From NCBI GenBank assembly GCA_037074615.1, contig CM073552.1, positions 23,226,019 through 23,290,018 of the forward strand: DNA of 64,000 nucleotides, given 5' to 3'. Shown here piece by piece: positions 1-11,600 of the stretch. Within the stretch, counting starts at the first letter, position 1. Each line of letters opens with the position of its first letter. Both the position numbers and the translations under genes were made by a program. Source of the DNA: Leucaena leucocephala (lineage: Eukaryota; Streptophyta; Magnoliopsida; Fabales; Fabaceae). A model generated the notes under the pieces. The model was given only the letters and a program-made list of their open reading frames with translations. It was not told the origin of the DNA and ran no database searches.

Positions 1-99
1 TGCTTCCTGATTGAGTCCAATCTGATTAATGAAGAGTTTCACATAGCCAACCGACCATTATAGCACGTGTGTTGCCCAGGGCATACGGGGCATTCACAA

Positions 100-1485
100 G
101 TCAGCTGAAACTGTCAATTTTAATTGCAGGCAATTGAAACCTGGAGGTGGAGGGGTTAATGCTGCAATTTTCAAGGCTGCAGGTCCTGTCTTGGAGTCTG
201 CGACCAAAGAACGAGCACATCAATTGCTTTTGCCTGGGAATGCTGTTGTGCTGTCCCTCTACCAGCATCTTCTCCTTTGTGCACTAGAGAGGGAGTAACC
301 CATGTGATACATGTTCGTGAGGACTGGGGAAGAGCAAAAGAGCAAGAGGAGTGCTGATCATGGATCTGAAAAAGGCAAGAAATACAAGGGAAGTCAGGAT
401 GATGATGAAGTTAACTGTACTGGTACCAAGGTTGTAAACATAGATTCAAGTAATAAAAAAAGTGATGGCAGCTTGAATAAGACACGGATATCATGGGCTC
501 AAGCTCTACATCAAATAGCTATGCATCCTGTGAAGCATAAGGATGAATTGCTTGAAATATCCAAAGATGTAGTTGTGCTGAATGATCTGTTTCCTAAGGT
601 TGTACCTTGCCCTCATCTCTCCTAACCCCCCCCCCCCAAAACAAAAAAACAAAACCCTCGCGCTTATTTCATTTCATGCTTGACTTTGCAATGGTAACAA
701 TCAGAATTTCCTTATGTTTTTCAGGCACAGAAGCACGTTTTGGTGTTGGCACGATCTAGAGGCCATGATTACCTGGCTGATGTTCAAAATGACCACCTTC
801 ACTTGCTAAAGAGGATGCGTGCTGTGGGTCTAAAGTGGGCCGGGAAGTTCTTACATGAGAATGCTTCATTAGTTTTTCGTCTTGAATATCACTCGGAATG
901 CAGTGTATTTGTTTATGAGCAGTTGTAACGTTTCGTTAGCAGTGCATCTGCTTCATGAGAATACTTCATTAGCAAAGGGAAAAAAGTTACGTTGCTTTAT
1001 AAAAGCGCATCTATCATGAATGTTGTTGTAATGTTTTATTCAAGATTCCGGGTGCATGGTGGCTGAACCTTTCAGTAGCATGAGGAACTCAATTTTGTCG
1101 GTATTGCATATTCATATATGCTAAATCTTCAGGACAATTCTTTTGCAGGCTCCATCAATGCGACAACTTCATTTACATGTTATTAGCCAGGACTTTGACT
1201 CAAAAACATTTTAAAAACAAGAAGCACTGGAACTCGTTCAACACAGATTTCTTTCGTGACACAGTAGATATAATTGATGAGGTCTCTAATAATGGGAAAG
1301 CAACCTTGAGAGATTATGACAAGTTGCTGTCCATGGAGTTGAGGTCCTATAGATGTAGAAGTGCACACCCTAACATTCCCAGGTTAAAATCTCATATTAA
1401 CAGCTGTCAAGCTTCCTTTCCTGCTTTCTTGCTTCAAAATGGTCGTTTGGTTCGCGCACAAGGTGAAGTTAACATCAGTTCATAG
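100..1485 (+). pseudogene. Decayed aprataxin-like gene (macro domain, HIT domain, C2HE zinc finger)
   Basis: The conceptual pieces match plant aprataxin-like proteins, the family often mislabelled 'bHLH140', which removes adenylates from DNA ends. About 130-310 reads as a macro domain (LKPGGGGVNAAIFKAAGP). 311-598 reads as the linker and HIT start (SWAQALHQIAMHP, KHKDELLEIS). 725-895 continues the HIT domain, and 1150-1485 carries LHLHVISQDF and the zinc-finger part (CRSAHPNIPRLKSHI). Lesions seen: a frameshift near 252-258; the macro-domain segment expected after VTHVIHV (about 315) is missing; the donor at 896 reads GA, not GT; an extra A near 1203 shifts frame before HFKNKKHW; and the first Cys of the finger pair is Ser. 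Exon order is preserved and introns remain, so this decayed in place and is not a retrocopy. The 5' kinase part, if present, lies outside the window. Confidence 0.85.
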
Positions 1486-2502
1486 TATTTCCCTAGTTTT
1501 TGTACATACCTGCTGACATGATACTGGTTCCTTTTTTTGAGCCCTTTTTTTCTTGGGTTATAAGAGAAGGAAGATTGACTATATGAATCTCTATGCAAAT
1601 TCCTGTCATCCCAAAATTTATCATCAATCCTTTACTTTAAAAGAGGGATCTTGTACCAAAGATGGTTCTAAAATAAAAATAGTTTAAAAAGCTTCACCTT
1701 GCAGTTTCCAGGAGTCCATCAAATGGTATTCCTCGGGAACAATGTGGTGTGGCAGAGGGGAACGCGCACGTAACAAAAAATCTCACATTCAATTTACTAT
1801 TATTAAATTTTTGTGTTATAGGGGATAGGCATTAATAGCGTAAGGTTAGAAATAGGATTATACTTGTGACCTTTTATTTATAAACAAATTTTCATGCTCC
1901 TGTGTTACAAGGCTCTGTGTACGACTTTATTGTCAGAGCTTGTTATGAAAATTTGTGCATTTCCCTTGAAATTTCTTTATCTCACTCATTTCTTATATAT
2001 TTCCGTTTTTTAAAGATTTGCTTATATTCCTTCATTATTTTTCAAACTAAAAATGCAATGTTATTTTCTATTATGTGTACTTTTGAAGTCCTAAGTGAAG
2101 ACTGTAATAGGTTCTTGTGAAATGTTATAAGATAAATAGAACTTATTTTGAAAGTTTTATTAATTGTTTTAGCCGTCAGGAGTATTTGTGGCTCATAAAA
2201 GAGACTTGGTCAGACATGTAAGTTGAGAATCCAACTTTCAGCCTGTTTTACTAACTTGAACCGATGAAAGATTAGTTTATTAATTAATTTAGAGTGTCAT
2301 AAGACTTTAGTAATACATTATGTGTTTATATATGCTCAATTTAAATCATCTCAACAAGCATGCAATAGGTAAAAAATTTGTCAATAATTTTGTAACCTGA
2401 TAACATAAAAGCCCATCCATAAATGAGAGATCGTGGTTTCTTTCTTACTTGTAACTATAAGCCTTCTTCACTAGAAGAATAGCCTCACCTGTTAAACACT
2501 GA
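1486..2502. other. Intergenic, AT-rich
   Basis: Between the aprataxin relic and the receptor-like protein relic. I see no coding exon, RNA gene or repeat with clear ends here. Confidence 0.6.
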
Positions 2503-5500
2503 TTGAAAATTATAAAGATCTTAATAGCCTCACCTATTAAACAATCAGTGTTGCTTCATTTGAAGAATACCCTCTCTTTCAACCCTGCCAAGTCCCACAA
2601 ATTGGTTCATTGGAACCAAAGTTACAGTTGTTGTGAATGGAGTGGAGTAACTTGCAAAAAAGGACGGGTTATAGCTCTTGACCTGAGCCAAGAATCTATC
2701 TCCGGAGGGCTGGATAGCTCAAGAAGCCTCTTCAATAACATATCTGCAAGATTTGAACTTGGCTTACAATGACTTCCATTCCGTGATTCCTTCTAAGTTG
2801 CACAAGCTAAAGAAGAGCTTGAGATATCTAAATCTGTCAAATACTGGCTTGAGGGGCAAATTCCAATTGAGATCTCTTGGTTAACAAGGTTGGTTTCTCT
2901 TGATCTCTCTACCTCAATCCACACTCTAAAGCTTGAGTGCCCAAATATAGCAAATCTTCTGCAGAACCTTACAGAAATCACAGCATTGTACATGGATGGT
3001 GTAAGGATATTGGCTGAGGGAAAGGAATGGGGCCATGCTCTTTCTTCACTAAGAAATCTTCAAACTTTGAGTTTGTCGTCCTGCAATCTCTCTGGGCCTA
3101 TTGATTCTTCACTTTCAAAGCTTCAGTCCCTCCTAGTACTTAGACTGAATCAAAACAACTTGGCTTGCTCATTGCCAGAGTCCTTTGTGAGTTTGACAAA
3201 TTTAACCACCTTGCTACTCAACAGTTGCAACTTGAGTGGAGTGTTTCCCAGAAAAATCTTCCAAATACCAAACTTACAAGTCATTGACGTATCCAATAAC
3301 CATGATCTCCATGGTTCTTTACCAAAGATTCCACATCATGGATCTTTCAACACCTTGAACCTTAACCATGCAAGTTTCTCGGGGCAATTGCCATATTCTA
3401 TTCACAGATTGAGGAACTTATCTACCTTGGATCTATCAAGCTGCCAATTCAATGGAATGCTTCCTAGTTTAATGTCAAATCTCACCCAACTTGTTCATCT
3501 GAACTTGTCATTCAACAACTTCACTGGGCGCCCCTTCCATATTTCAATATTTCCAAGGGCCTAAGATATCTATCTGTTTCAATCAATCACTTAACATGTG
3601 AAATTTAGTCATCTCATTTTAAGGGCCCTGACAATCTCATTAGCATTGATTTTGTTGGAAATCCCTTCTATGCGAGAGTTCCGACATCTCTTTTTTCACT
3701 TCCATCTCTAGAAAATTTTGAAGTGAAAAAAGAGGATGGAAAATTTGGAAATACTGGATCTTAGTCACAACCACCTGTTATTTGATACAACTTTGAGGGA
3801 TAATGATGGTTTATCATCATTTCCCAAATTGATCCAACTTATTTTAGTTTCTTGCAAGTTGAAAGATTTTCCAATCTTTCCAAGGAATCAATCCAATTTA
3901 CGTGGCCTAGACTTATCTAGAAACCATATTCAATGAGTAATCCCCGATTGGATTTGGAAGTTTGAATTTATGGATTTCCTTAATCTTTCAAACCATCATT
4001 TGACAGATTTGGAAGGACCCTTCCAGAATATTAGTTCCAAATTTCTCATTGACCTTCATTCCAACCAACTTAAAGGCCCCATTCCCATCTTATCAAGAAG
4101 CTTGATCTATTTGGATTTGTCAAGTAATAGATTCAGCCATATTGCCCCATCTGACATCGGTAATCAACTTCCTTTTCTATATTTCCTCTCCCTTTCAAAT
4201 AATAGTTTGCATGGCAAAATTCATGAATCCTTATGTAGTATCTCAAATCTTAGAATTCTTGATCTTTCCAACAATGGTTACAATGGCACCATTCCTAAGT
4301 GTTTGCAAGAATGAGCAGCACTTTGAGAGTACTAAATCTTGCCAGGAACAAGTTCAAAGGCCTAATTTTTGATACATTTTCAAATTCTTGTTCTTTGCGG
4401 TTCCTTGATCTTAATGAAAATCTTTTTGAGGGTTCCACCTCGAAATCATTGGCCAATTGTCAAAAACTACAAGTCTTAAACCTTGGAAACAACCAATTAA
4501 CTGATAGGTTTCCTTGCTTCTTAAGTAACATATCCACCTTAAAAGCCAAGGTCAAACAACTTCGATGGCCATCTTGATTGCCCACATAATAGCATTGGAA
4601 ATTGGGAAACAGTTCAAATTGTTGATCTAGCCTCCAATAGTTTTAGTGGTACATTACCAGGATCATTCCTGCGAAATTTGAAAGCTTTGATGCTTGATGA
4701 TGAAGAAAGGTCAAAATTTGGCCATTTGGTTTTTGACATCTTTGATAATGTCAAATCCTATGGACATCAAGAGTGCGTGGACCCCAATAGCAAACAAAGA
4801 TCTTGCACTAAAACATAAATATAGGAATGCCACCTAATATGATCAACCACTTATTCTTTGATGCTTATGCTGAGCTTTTTGAAATCAGAAGTTACCTAGA
4901 TTCAGTAACAATTGTTTCCAAAGGGAGACAAATGAAGTTGGTTAAGATTCTTGTTGCCTTCACTTCTTTGGATTTCTCATCTAATCATTTTGAAGGGCCA
5001 ATACTAGAAGAGCTTATGGGTTTCAAGGCACTCCATGCTCTTAACTTGTCACAAAATGCTTTTTCAAGCCATATCCCTTCATCTATAGGGCATTCGAACA
5101 ATCTTGAGTCATTGGACTTGTCAGTGACTCTTTCAGTGGGAAAATTCCAGCAGAGCTCTCAAATCTATCTTTTCTTGCAGTTCTAAACCTTTCCTTCAAT
5201 CTTTTGGTAGGGCCCATCCCAATTGGCACTCAAATACAGTCATGTGAAGGCAATGATGGACTATGTGGACCTCCGTTGACAGAGAATTGTAGTTTTGGCG
5301 CAGTTCCCGGATTGTTGTCATCACCATCTTCTGAAACTTCTGAATCTGTTTGTAAAAGTTGCATTGATTCAAATTTTTTAAGTGCTGAATTGGGATTTAC
5401 TTTTGGCCCTGGAGTTGTGAGCTTGCCCATTATATTTTGGAGGCAAAGGAGGCTGCAGTACTTCAATTATGTGGACATCATACCTTGGAAGATCTTCCCT

Positions 5501-5647
5501 CAACTTGATTTTGCATATGAACTCCATGGAGGAAAAAAGTTACAGAACTTTGAGGTGGAAGCATTTCTGTATTTATTGAGAGTGAAAGCAAAAATAGCAT
5601 GTAATTTCTGCTGCTTCTTTTTTAACTTCATCTTTCTCTGTGTTTGA
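2503..5647 (+). pseudogene. LRR receptor-like protein relic (Cf/Ve1-type), tandem paralogue of the 8.7-kb gene
   Basis: Fragments in several frames together cover most of a Cf/Ve-type receptor-like protein and run colinear with the intact gene at 8688. They include the LRR N-cap (SCCEWSGVTC, about 2629), a series of LRRs with LxxLxLSxNxLxGxIP spacing, the island-type segment (VTIVSKGRQMKLVKIL, about 4905-4955), and the juxtamembrane end (GNDGLCGPP, about 5250, then FTFGPGVVSLPIIFW). No signal peptide precedes the N-cap. Breaks seen: a frameshift about 2735-2750, stops near 3562, 3934 and 4312, a frameshift about 4570, a stop near 4815 and a frameshift about 5125. The acidic C-terminal tail of the paralogue is not recognisable. 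At least six independent lesions make translation of a receptor impossible. Confidence 0.9.
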
Positions 5648-6445
5648 TGCGTAAAATATCAGAATATTGCTAGCTTCTTAGACCTCTGCAAGAAGTCATG
5701 ACTTCAAAAATAAGAATGAAAAACATGGCTTTTCCCTCTTCCTTTGAAGTTGCAGACATTTTATGTTAAGTGTAAGCGATTATTTAGATTGATTCGGTTT
5801 GGCTTTTCAATTTGATGAGATTAATATGAGAGTATCAAATTCGATAAAGTGGCGATAAAATTGTAGCTTTCTTATTTAATCAGATTGGTCTCAAATGATA
5901 TTCCGTCCTTTGAAATATTGTTATTAATATTCTTCTCAAATCTACTTAAACTGGAAAAAGTTTTCAACGAAATTGTTTAATATATGCCATTTTACCAATA
6001 TAAAATTTTCTACATATATATATATTGAATAAATTAGCGATATATTCATTTTGTCATTTTCAGACCTATACATGATCATTGAGCATTCACCCTGGGAAGC
6101 ATCTAAAAACGAGGACAGGGTATATAATTTTGTTTTTGTTGGTTTTATTCTAGGGAGTTACTATGAAGTTCATAATTAGAAAAACTTTAAGTAGTATAAA
6201 TTTATTATAATTTATTATTGTTAATTTATCAATTATTATTAAAAATTTTAAATAATTAAGTTATTTATTTGAGATATCATAATAATTTCGATTAAGTTCT
6301 TTTGGTTGGAGTCAAATTGTTAGCTACATCGTGGAAAGCCAACTAATGCCATTTCATGGGAGCTTTCCTCTTCCAGCCGCTACCGCAGACCACGGAACTG
6401 CCCTAGTGGGGCCAAGCCCCACCACATTCAAACATCCCCATCAGC
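5648..6445. other. Intergenic, AT-rich
   Basis: 3' flank of the receptor relic. It contains one copy of a diverged AT-rich repeat (6152-6300) and no recognisable gene. Confidence 0.6.
6152..6300 (+). repeat. Diverged AT-rich repeat, copy 1
   Basis: It begins GGAGTTACTATGAAGTT and runs through TTTAAATAATTAAGTTATTTA. A second copy with the same order of words lies at 6862-7080. The class is unknown; no terminal repeats or target duplication were recognised. Confidence 0.45.
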
Positions 6446-6849
6446 TAGGGCCGGTAATGCGGCTAAACTAACAAAAATAAGTTGGCTTACAACGGGTTGA
6501 AAAAGAGAGTGAGTTTAAAAGACTCACCCCATCATATGTCGATATTTAACTAATTTAAATTTATAGTGAAAGGTTGGCAAGTTAACCTGTCAAATTGCCC
6601 CTTTTTGAAAGAAAAAAATCCACTTTTTTAATACAAAATTTAAAATAATAATAAATCGATTAGAAAGAGTTAATTTAAATTTAGGACACTCAAAATCATA
6701 CTAAAAGCAAATAAACAATACATAAAATAATAATAATAATTTAAAAAAAAAAAAAAAGGTGGGCCAACCCACTTTTTTGACGGGTGTGGGTAGGGTTTCT
6801 GTTTTCAACCTAAGTTGTCATTTTCGGCTAGTTAGACTACCCATCACTA
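6446..6849. mobile_element. Possible degenerate hAT-like non-autonomous element
   Basis: The left edge reads TAGGGCCGG, like hAT termini (TAGGGNTGG). The right edge inverted reads TAGTGATGGGTAG. The inside has pyrimidine/purine words in both orientations (GGCTTACAACGGGTTG at the left; GGGCCAACCCAC and GACGGGTGTGGGTAGGG at the right), as in hAT MITEs. No clean 8-bp target duplication is visible, so this stays a tentative call. Confidence 0.3.
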
Positions 6850-6861
6850 TTTTTTTTTTTT

Positions 6862-7080
6862 TGGAGTTACTATAAACTCTCAAAAATGATTTAGTCATCA
6901 AACAAATTTCTATTATAAAAAAAGAGGATAAATATATTGTTATTTTTATATTAAAATTTATTATTATATATTCCTCAATTATTATTGAATTTCTAAATAA
7001 TTAAGTCTTTTTTATAAGATTTTATAATAATTTTTTATATAATTATCTAATTAAATTATATTTAGATATTTTAATTTTAA
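6862..7080 (+). repeat. Diverged AT-rich repeat, copy 2
   Basis: It starts GGAGTTACTATAAACTC and shares later words with the copy at 6152 (AAATTTATTATTATA, CTAAATAATTAAGT, TATAATAATTTTT). Together the copies flank the possible hAT-like element. Confidence 0.45.
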
Positions 7081-7544
7081 ACAGAAGTAGCTCTCTCAGT
7101 CTAAGGGGGGGAAAAGTAGCTCTATCCTATTTTGCGGAGTATGACCAATTCCTATTGGTTCCCTGTCACTATTCTTCCGATACTCAATTTTGTCAATTGC
7201 ATTAATTGTTTTCAACAATTAAAACATTAAAACCATTCTATTATTTTTTTTAACTCTTATAAATATATTCCTTATTATTTTAAATATAAAATTTATTTAA
7301 AAATTAAAATTTAGTGTTAAATACTCCCTCTAATTTAAAATATAAGGTACAAATAATTTATTAGTGCATATAAAAAAATTAGTTAAAAATAATAAATATT
7401 TGAGCATATAATATTTTTTTAAATATACTTTTATTAATAAAAGGTAGTGAGTGAGACAATAAATAATATATGGGGAAAATGTTATGAGAAAGTGTGTGAT
7501 AAAATTAAAAAAAATGTATTAAATGATGAGACAAATTTAAATTA

Positions 7545-7947
7545 GGAAAAATGACAAAAAAAGACCATTTAAAATTTAAAAGGATAAAAAAGGCACATGA
7601 ATTTGGAAAAAGATAGATTGGGCAGAAAGCTCAATCTGTCATTTAGAAATTACTGTGCACAATTGCAAATACCATTATGGGAGTTGCAAATAAAAAATAA
7701 AATTGTACTTTTTACAACTTTGTCAATGGTATTTGCAACTCTTGTAATGGTATTTGCAACTTTTTCAATAGTATTTATAACTCTGCTAGTTGTATTTGAA
7801 TTTCTATAATGGTATTTGCAACTCTGCTAATAGTATTTACAATTCTCATAATGATATTTGTAATTGTGTACAGTAATTTAAAAATGACATATTGTGAGTC
7901 TTTTTTATCCTTTCAAATTTCAAATCAGTCTTTTTTGAGATTTTCCC
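7545..7947. mobile_element. Mutator-like MITE (403 bp) with 9-bp target duplication
   Basis: Both flanks carry the 9-bp word TTTAAATTA (7536-7544 and 7948-7956), the duplication length typical of Mutator-like elements. The termini are long inverted repeats: left GGAAAAATGACAAAAAAAGA, right (inverted) GGGAAAATCTCAAAAAAGAC. The arms continue through AAAGGATAAAAAAG and ATTACTGTRCACAATT for over 100 bp. The left arm has an extra segment of about 36 bp (near 7592-7628). The centre is a degenerate tandem array. There is no transposase, so it is non-autonomous. Confidence 0.8.
7725..7870 (+). repeat. Degenerate 20-22 bp tandem array inside the Mutator-type MITE
   Basis: About seven units of the form ATGGTATTTGCAACTCTGCTA follow one another with one- or two-base length changes. 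The inverse of the same unit occurs in the left arm (about 7672-7690, GCAAATACCATTATGGGAGT), so the array is part of the palindrome. Confidence 0.75.
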
Positions 7948-8687
7948 TTTAAATTATACCTTATAAAAAAATTAGACCCCTCCCAATTTTTATATCTTAT
8001 ATTTTGAACAGTGTAAGTTAAACTTTTATATTAAATATTTATGTTTTTACAATACTTATATTTATTAGGAGCACTTTTATCTCTGCATATTAAATTTTAA
8101 TTATTAAATAATAGGGATATTTTTACGTTGTAAATCTGTGAATGTGAAGCAAGTTCGGTTTACTATTAGTATATGATATGACTAAAAATGCAGGTAGATT
8201 AACACTAGCGTTTCTGTTAAAGGGATCATGCCTAATTTATTGATTCCAACCGTTCAACCTATTGAATTGAATAATCTAAAAACTGGTCTAAAGTGTCCAA
8301 TTCAGAAGCTGCCAAAAGTCTTCAGAAAAGGACAAGGCCGACATTCAAACGTGTATAAGGCAATAATTTACCACCAACTTGAAGTTTTCTTTATTGTGAT
8401 TTTCTTTTTTCTTCTATCCAACGGAGTCATGAACATGGATTTCCTCTGACAGCGCTTCACATCAGCCGCTCCACTGTTTGACCATTCAATTCTCTTCTCA
8501 ATTTCCTCTCTCTATCTGCGTGTTTCTTTTGCAACATTTGATTCGCATCATCCTGCGTTGAGTCAAACATTGAAGCACAGCGGAAAGAGATATTTTTCAT
8601 GGGTCTGAAATCCCATGAGATCGCTGTATGTTTCATCCCTTAAACTTTGGTCTTTAGTTGTATGGGTGGCCACCATTGCAGAATCCA

Positions 8688-11600
8688 ATGAGATTTCGTT
8701 CAGTTTCATGGCGTTCCTTCATGACCTTCAGCTTTTGGATATTTCTCTGCTTCAACATTTATGTGGTATCAAGCAAATGTCTTGAGGACCAGCAATCATT
8801 GCTCCTCAAATTGAAGAACAGCCTCAATTTCAGCGAATCAAGTTCCATCAAACTGGTGTCTTGGGATCAAAGTCTGTCTTGCTGTGATTGGGGTGGCGTT
8901 ACCTGTGATGAGCAAGGGCATGCTGCCGGTCTTGATTTGAGTGGGGAGTTAATCTCTGGTGGTTTTGACGGTTCAAGCAGTATTTTCAGTCTCCAATATC
9001 TTCAGGGGTTGAATTTGGCTTTTAACAATTTCCATTCCGTGATTCCTAGTGAGTTCTACAAATTGAAGAACTTAACTCACCTGAATTTGTCATATGCTGG
9101 ATTTATGGGGCAGATACCAAAGGGAATTTCTCAGCTGACCAGGTTAGTTACTCTGGATATGTCGTCTCTTTCATATTTAACAGGGACAGAGCTGAAACTC
9201 GAGAATCCAAATTTGAGAATGCTTATTCAGAATCTCACCAGCATTAGGCAACTGTATCTAGATGGTGTAACTATATCGGCTCAGGGACGAGAATGGGGCA
9301 ATGCTCTGTCATCTCTCACTAGTCTGCAAGAATTGAGCGTCTCAAACTGTAATCTTTCAGGTCCCATTGATTCTTCCCTCTCTGGACTGAAGTTCCTCTC
9401 GGTAATACATCTTGATCAGAATAATTTGTCAGCCCCGGTGCCAGACTTCTTTGGTGATTTTTCAAATCTGAGAAGATTGCATCTCAGCTCTTGCGGTTTG
9501 AGTGGAAGTTTTCCACAAAATATCTTCCGGGTAAAAACATTGACCTACATTGATATATCTTATAACACTGGTCTTAGTGGTTCTTTCCCAAACTTCCCAT
9601 CGAATGGATCTCTCCAAACCCTTGTAGTGAGTCGCACCAATTTTTCCGGAGGGCTACCGGATTCAATCAGTAACTTGAGAAACTTATCCACATTAGATCT
9701 TTCATTTTCTCAATTTTCTGGACGACTTCCAAATTCAATCTCAAAGCTTACTGAACTCACTTATCTGGACTTGTCATTTAACACCTTCAGAGGTCCAATC
9801 CCATCATTTGGTGCAGCAAAGAAGCTCACTTATGTGGACCTGTCTAATAATGTTTTCAGTGGCGAAATTTCATCATCTGGTCAATTTGAGGAACTGCAAA
9901 ATCTAGCCAGCATTAACTTTCGTAATAATTCCATCCATGGCAGCATTCCTTCCTCTCTTTTTAAGCTTCCATCCCTGCGAAGCATTCAGCTTTCCAACAA
10001 CCAATTCAGTCAACTGGATGAGTTCTCAGTTGTCTCTTCCTCCAAATTAAACACCCTCGATTTGAGCAGCAACAATTTATCAGGTTCTATTCCTGTATCT
10101 ATCTTCCAACTCAGAGGACTTGGTATTATCCAACTTTCGTCAAACAAGTTCAATGGACCAATGCTGCTAGATAAGGTTTTGGAGCTAAGAAATTTAACTA
10201 CATTAGATCTCTCATATAACAACTTGTCAATCAAGGTGAACGAGTCAGATTCTATCCTGTCATCAGTTCTCAATATGACCACTGTAAAATTGGCTGGTTG
10301 CAAGTTGGAGACTGTCCCTGGTTTCTTAAGACACCAGACCAAATTAACTGATCTGGATCTTTCAGATAATCAAATCCGAGGTCCGATACCCAGCTGGATT
10401 TGGAAACTTGAAAGTCTCACGTACCTTAATCTTTCTCATAATTTGCTGACTGATTTTGAAAGACCGTTGCAGAATTTGAGTTCTGGTTTGACGCTCCTTG
10501 ACCTTCATGACAACCATATCCAAGGGCCAATTCCATTTTTACCTAGGCGTGCTGCCTATTTGGACTACTCAGTCAATAAATTCAGCTCTGTCGTCATCCC
10601 AGCTAATACAAGTAATTACGTGGGTTTCACAATTTTCCTATCTCTATCAAATAATTCTTTTCATGGAAGCATTCCTAAATTCTTATGCAATTTTTCAAGT
10701 CTTCAAGTGCTTGATCTTTCCCACAATAATTTTTCTGGTACAATTCCTTCATGTTTTATGGCAATGAGTGAGACCCTTGCCATTCTAACTCTGCGGAAAA
10801 ACAAACTCGGGGGGAAAATACCTGACGAGTTTCCAGCTTTGTGTGCTCTAAGGACTCTGGATCTCCATGGAAATCAGTTAGATGGACCAATGCCAAATTC
10901 TCTTGCTAATTGCACAAGATTAGAAGTGTTGGACCTGGGAAAGAATCATATTGTTGATAGATTTCCATGTTCGTTGGAGAACATATCCATGCTTCGTGTC
11001 CTGGTCTTGAGACAAAACAAATTCCATGGTACCATCGGATGCCCGAACACTAGTGATATCTGGCAGATGCTTCAAATTGCTGATTTAGCTTTCAACAATT
11101 TCACTGGTGAACTACCAGGAAAATCCTTCTCAACATGGGAAGGAATGATGCCTGATCAAGCACAAACCCTACAATATCAGATCCTTAAATTTGGTAATAT
11201 TTATTATCAGGACAAAGTGATTGTTACGAGCAAAGGTATGCAGATGAAATGGGTTAAAATTCTAACTGTCTCCACAGCCATTGACTTCTCATCAAACCAT
11301 CTTGAAGGGACAATACCAGAGGAGATGATGAATTTTAAAGCACTCTATATTCTGAACTTGTCCAATAATGCTCTCAGTGGCCAGATACCATCATCTATTG
11401 GGAATTTGACAAAGCTCGAGTCCTTGGACCTGTCAAATAATTCTCTGAGTGGAAAGATTCCAATGCAAATTGCTAGTTTATCTTTCCTTTCATTCTTGAA
11501 CCTGTCTTTTAACCAACTGGTGGGGATGATTCCTACGGGCACCCAAATTCAATCATTTGAAGCATCGTCCTTCGCCGGTAACAAAGGATTATGTGGACCT

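Larger units (their letters stand above)
7324..8013. mobile_element. Degenerate Stowaway-like MITE, split by a Mutator-type MITE
   Basis: The left end after TA reads CTCCCTCTAATTTAAAATAT, then AAGGTAC. The right side carries the inverted counterparts (TACCTTATAAAAAAATTAG and TATCTTATATTTTGAA). The two halves are separated by the insertion at 7545-7947, whose target duplication lies inside this element. The right terminus is eroded, so its end is approximate. Confidence 0.5.

Noticed and set aside
8658..8687. Ten-residue N-terminal extension of the RLP
   Set aside because: The frame is open upstream but begins at TTG, not ATG; the first ATG is 8688, right before the signal peptide.
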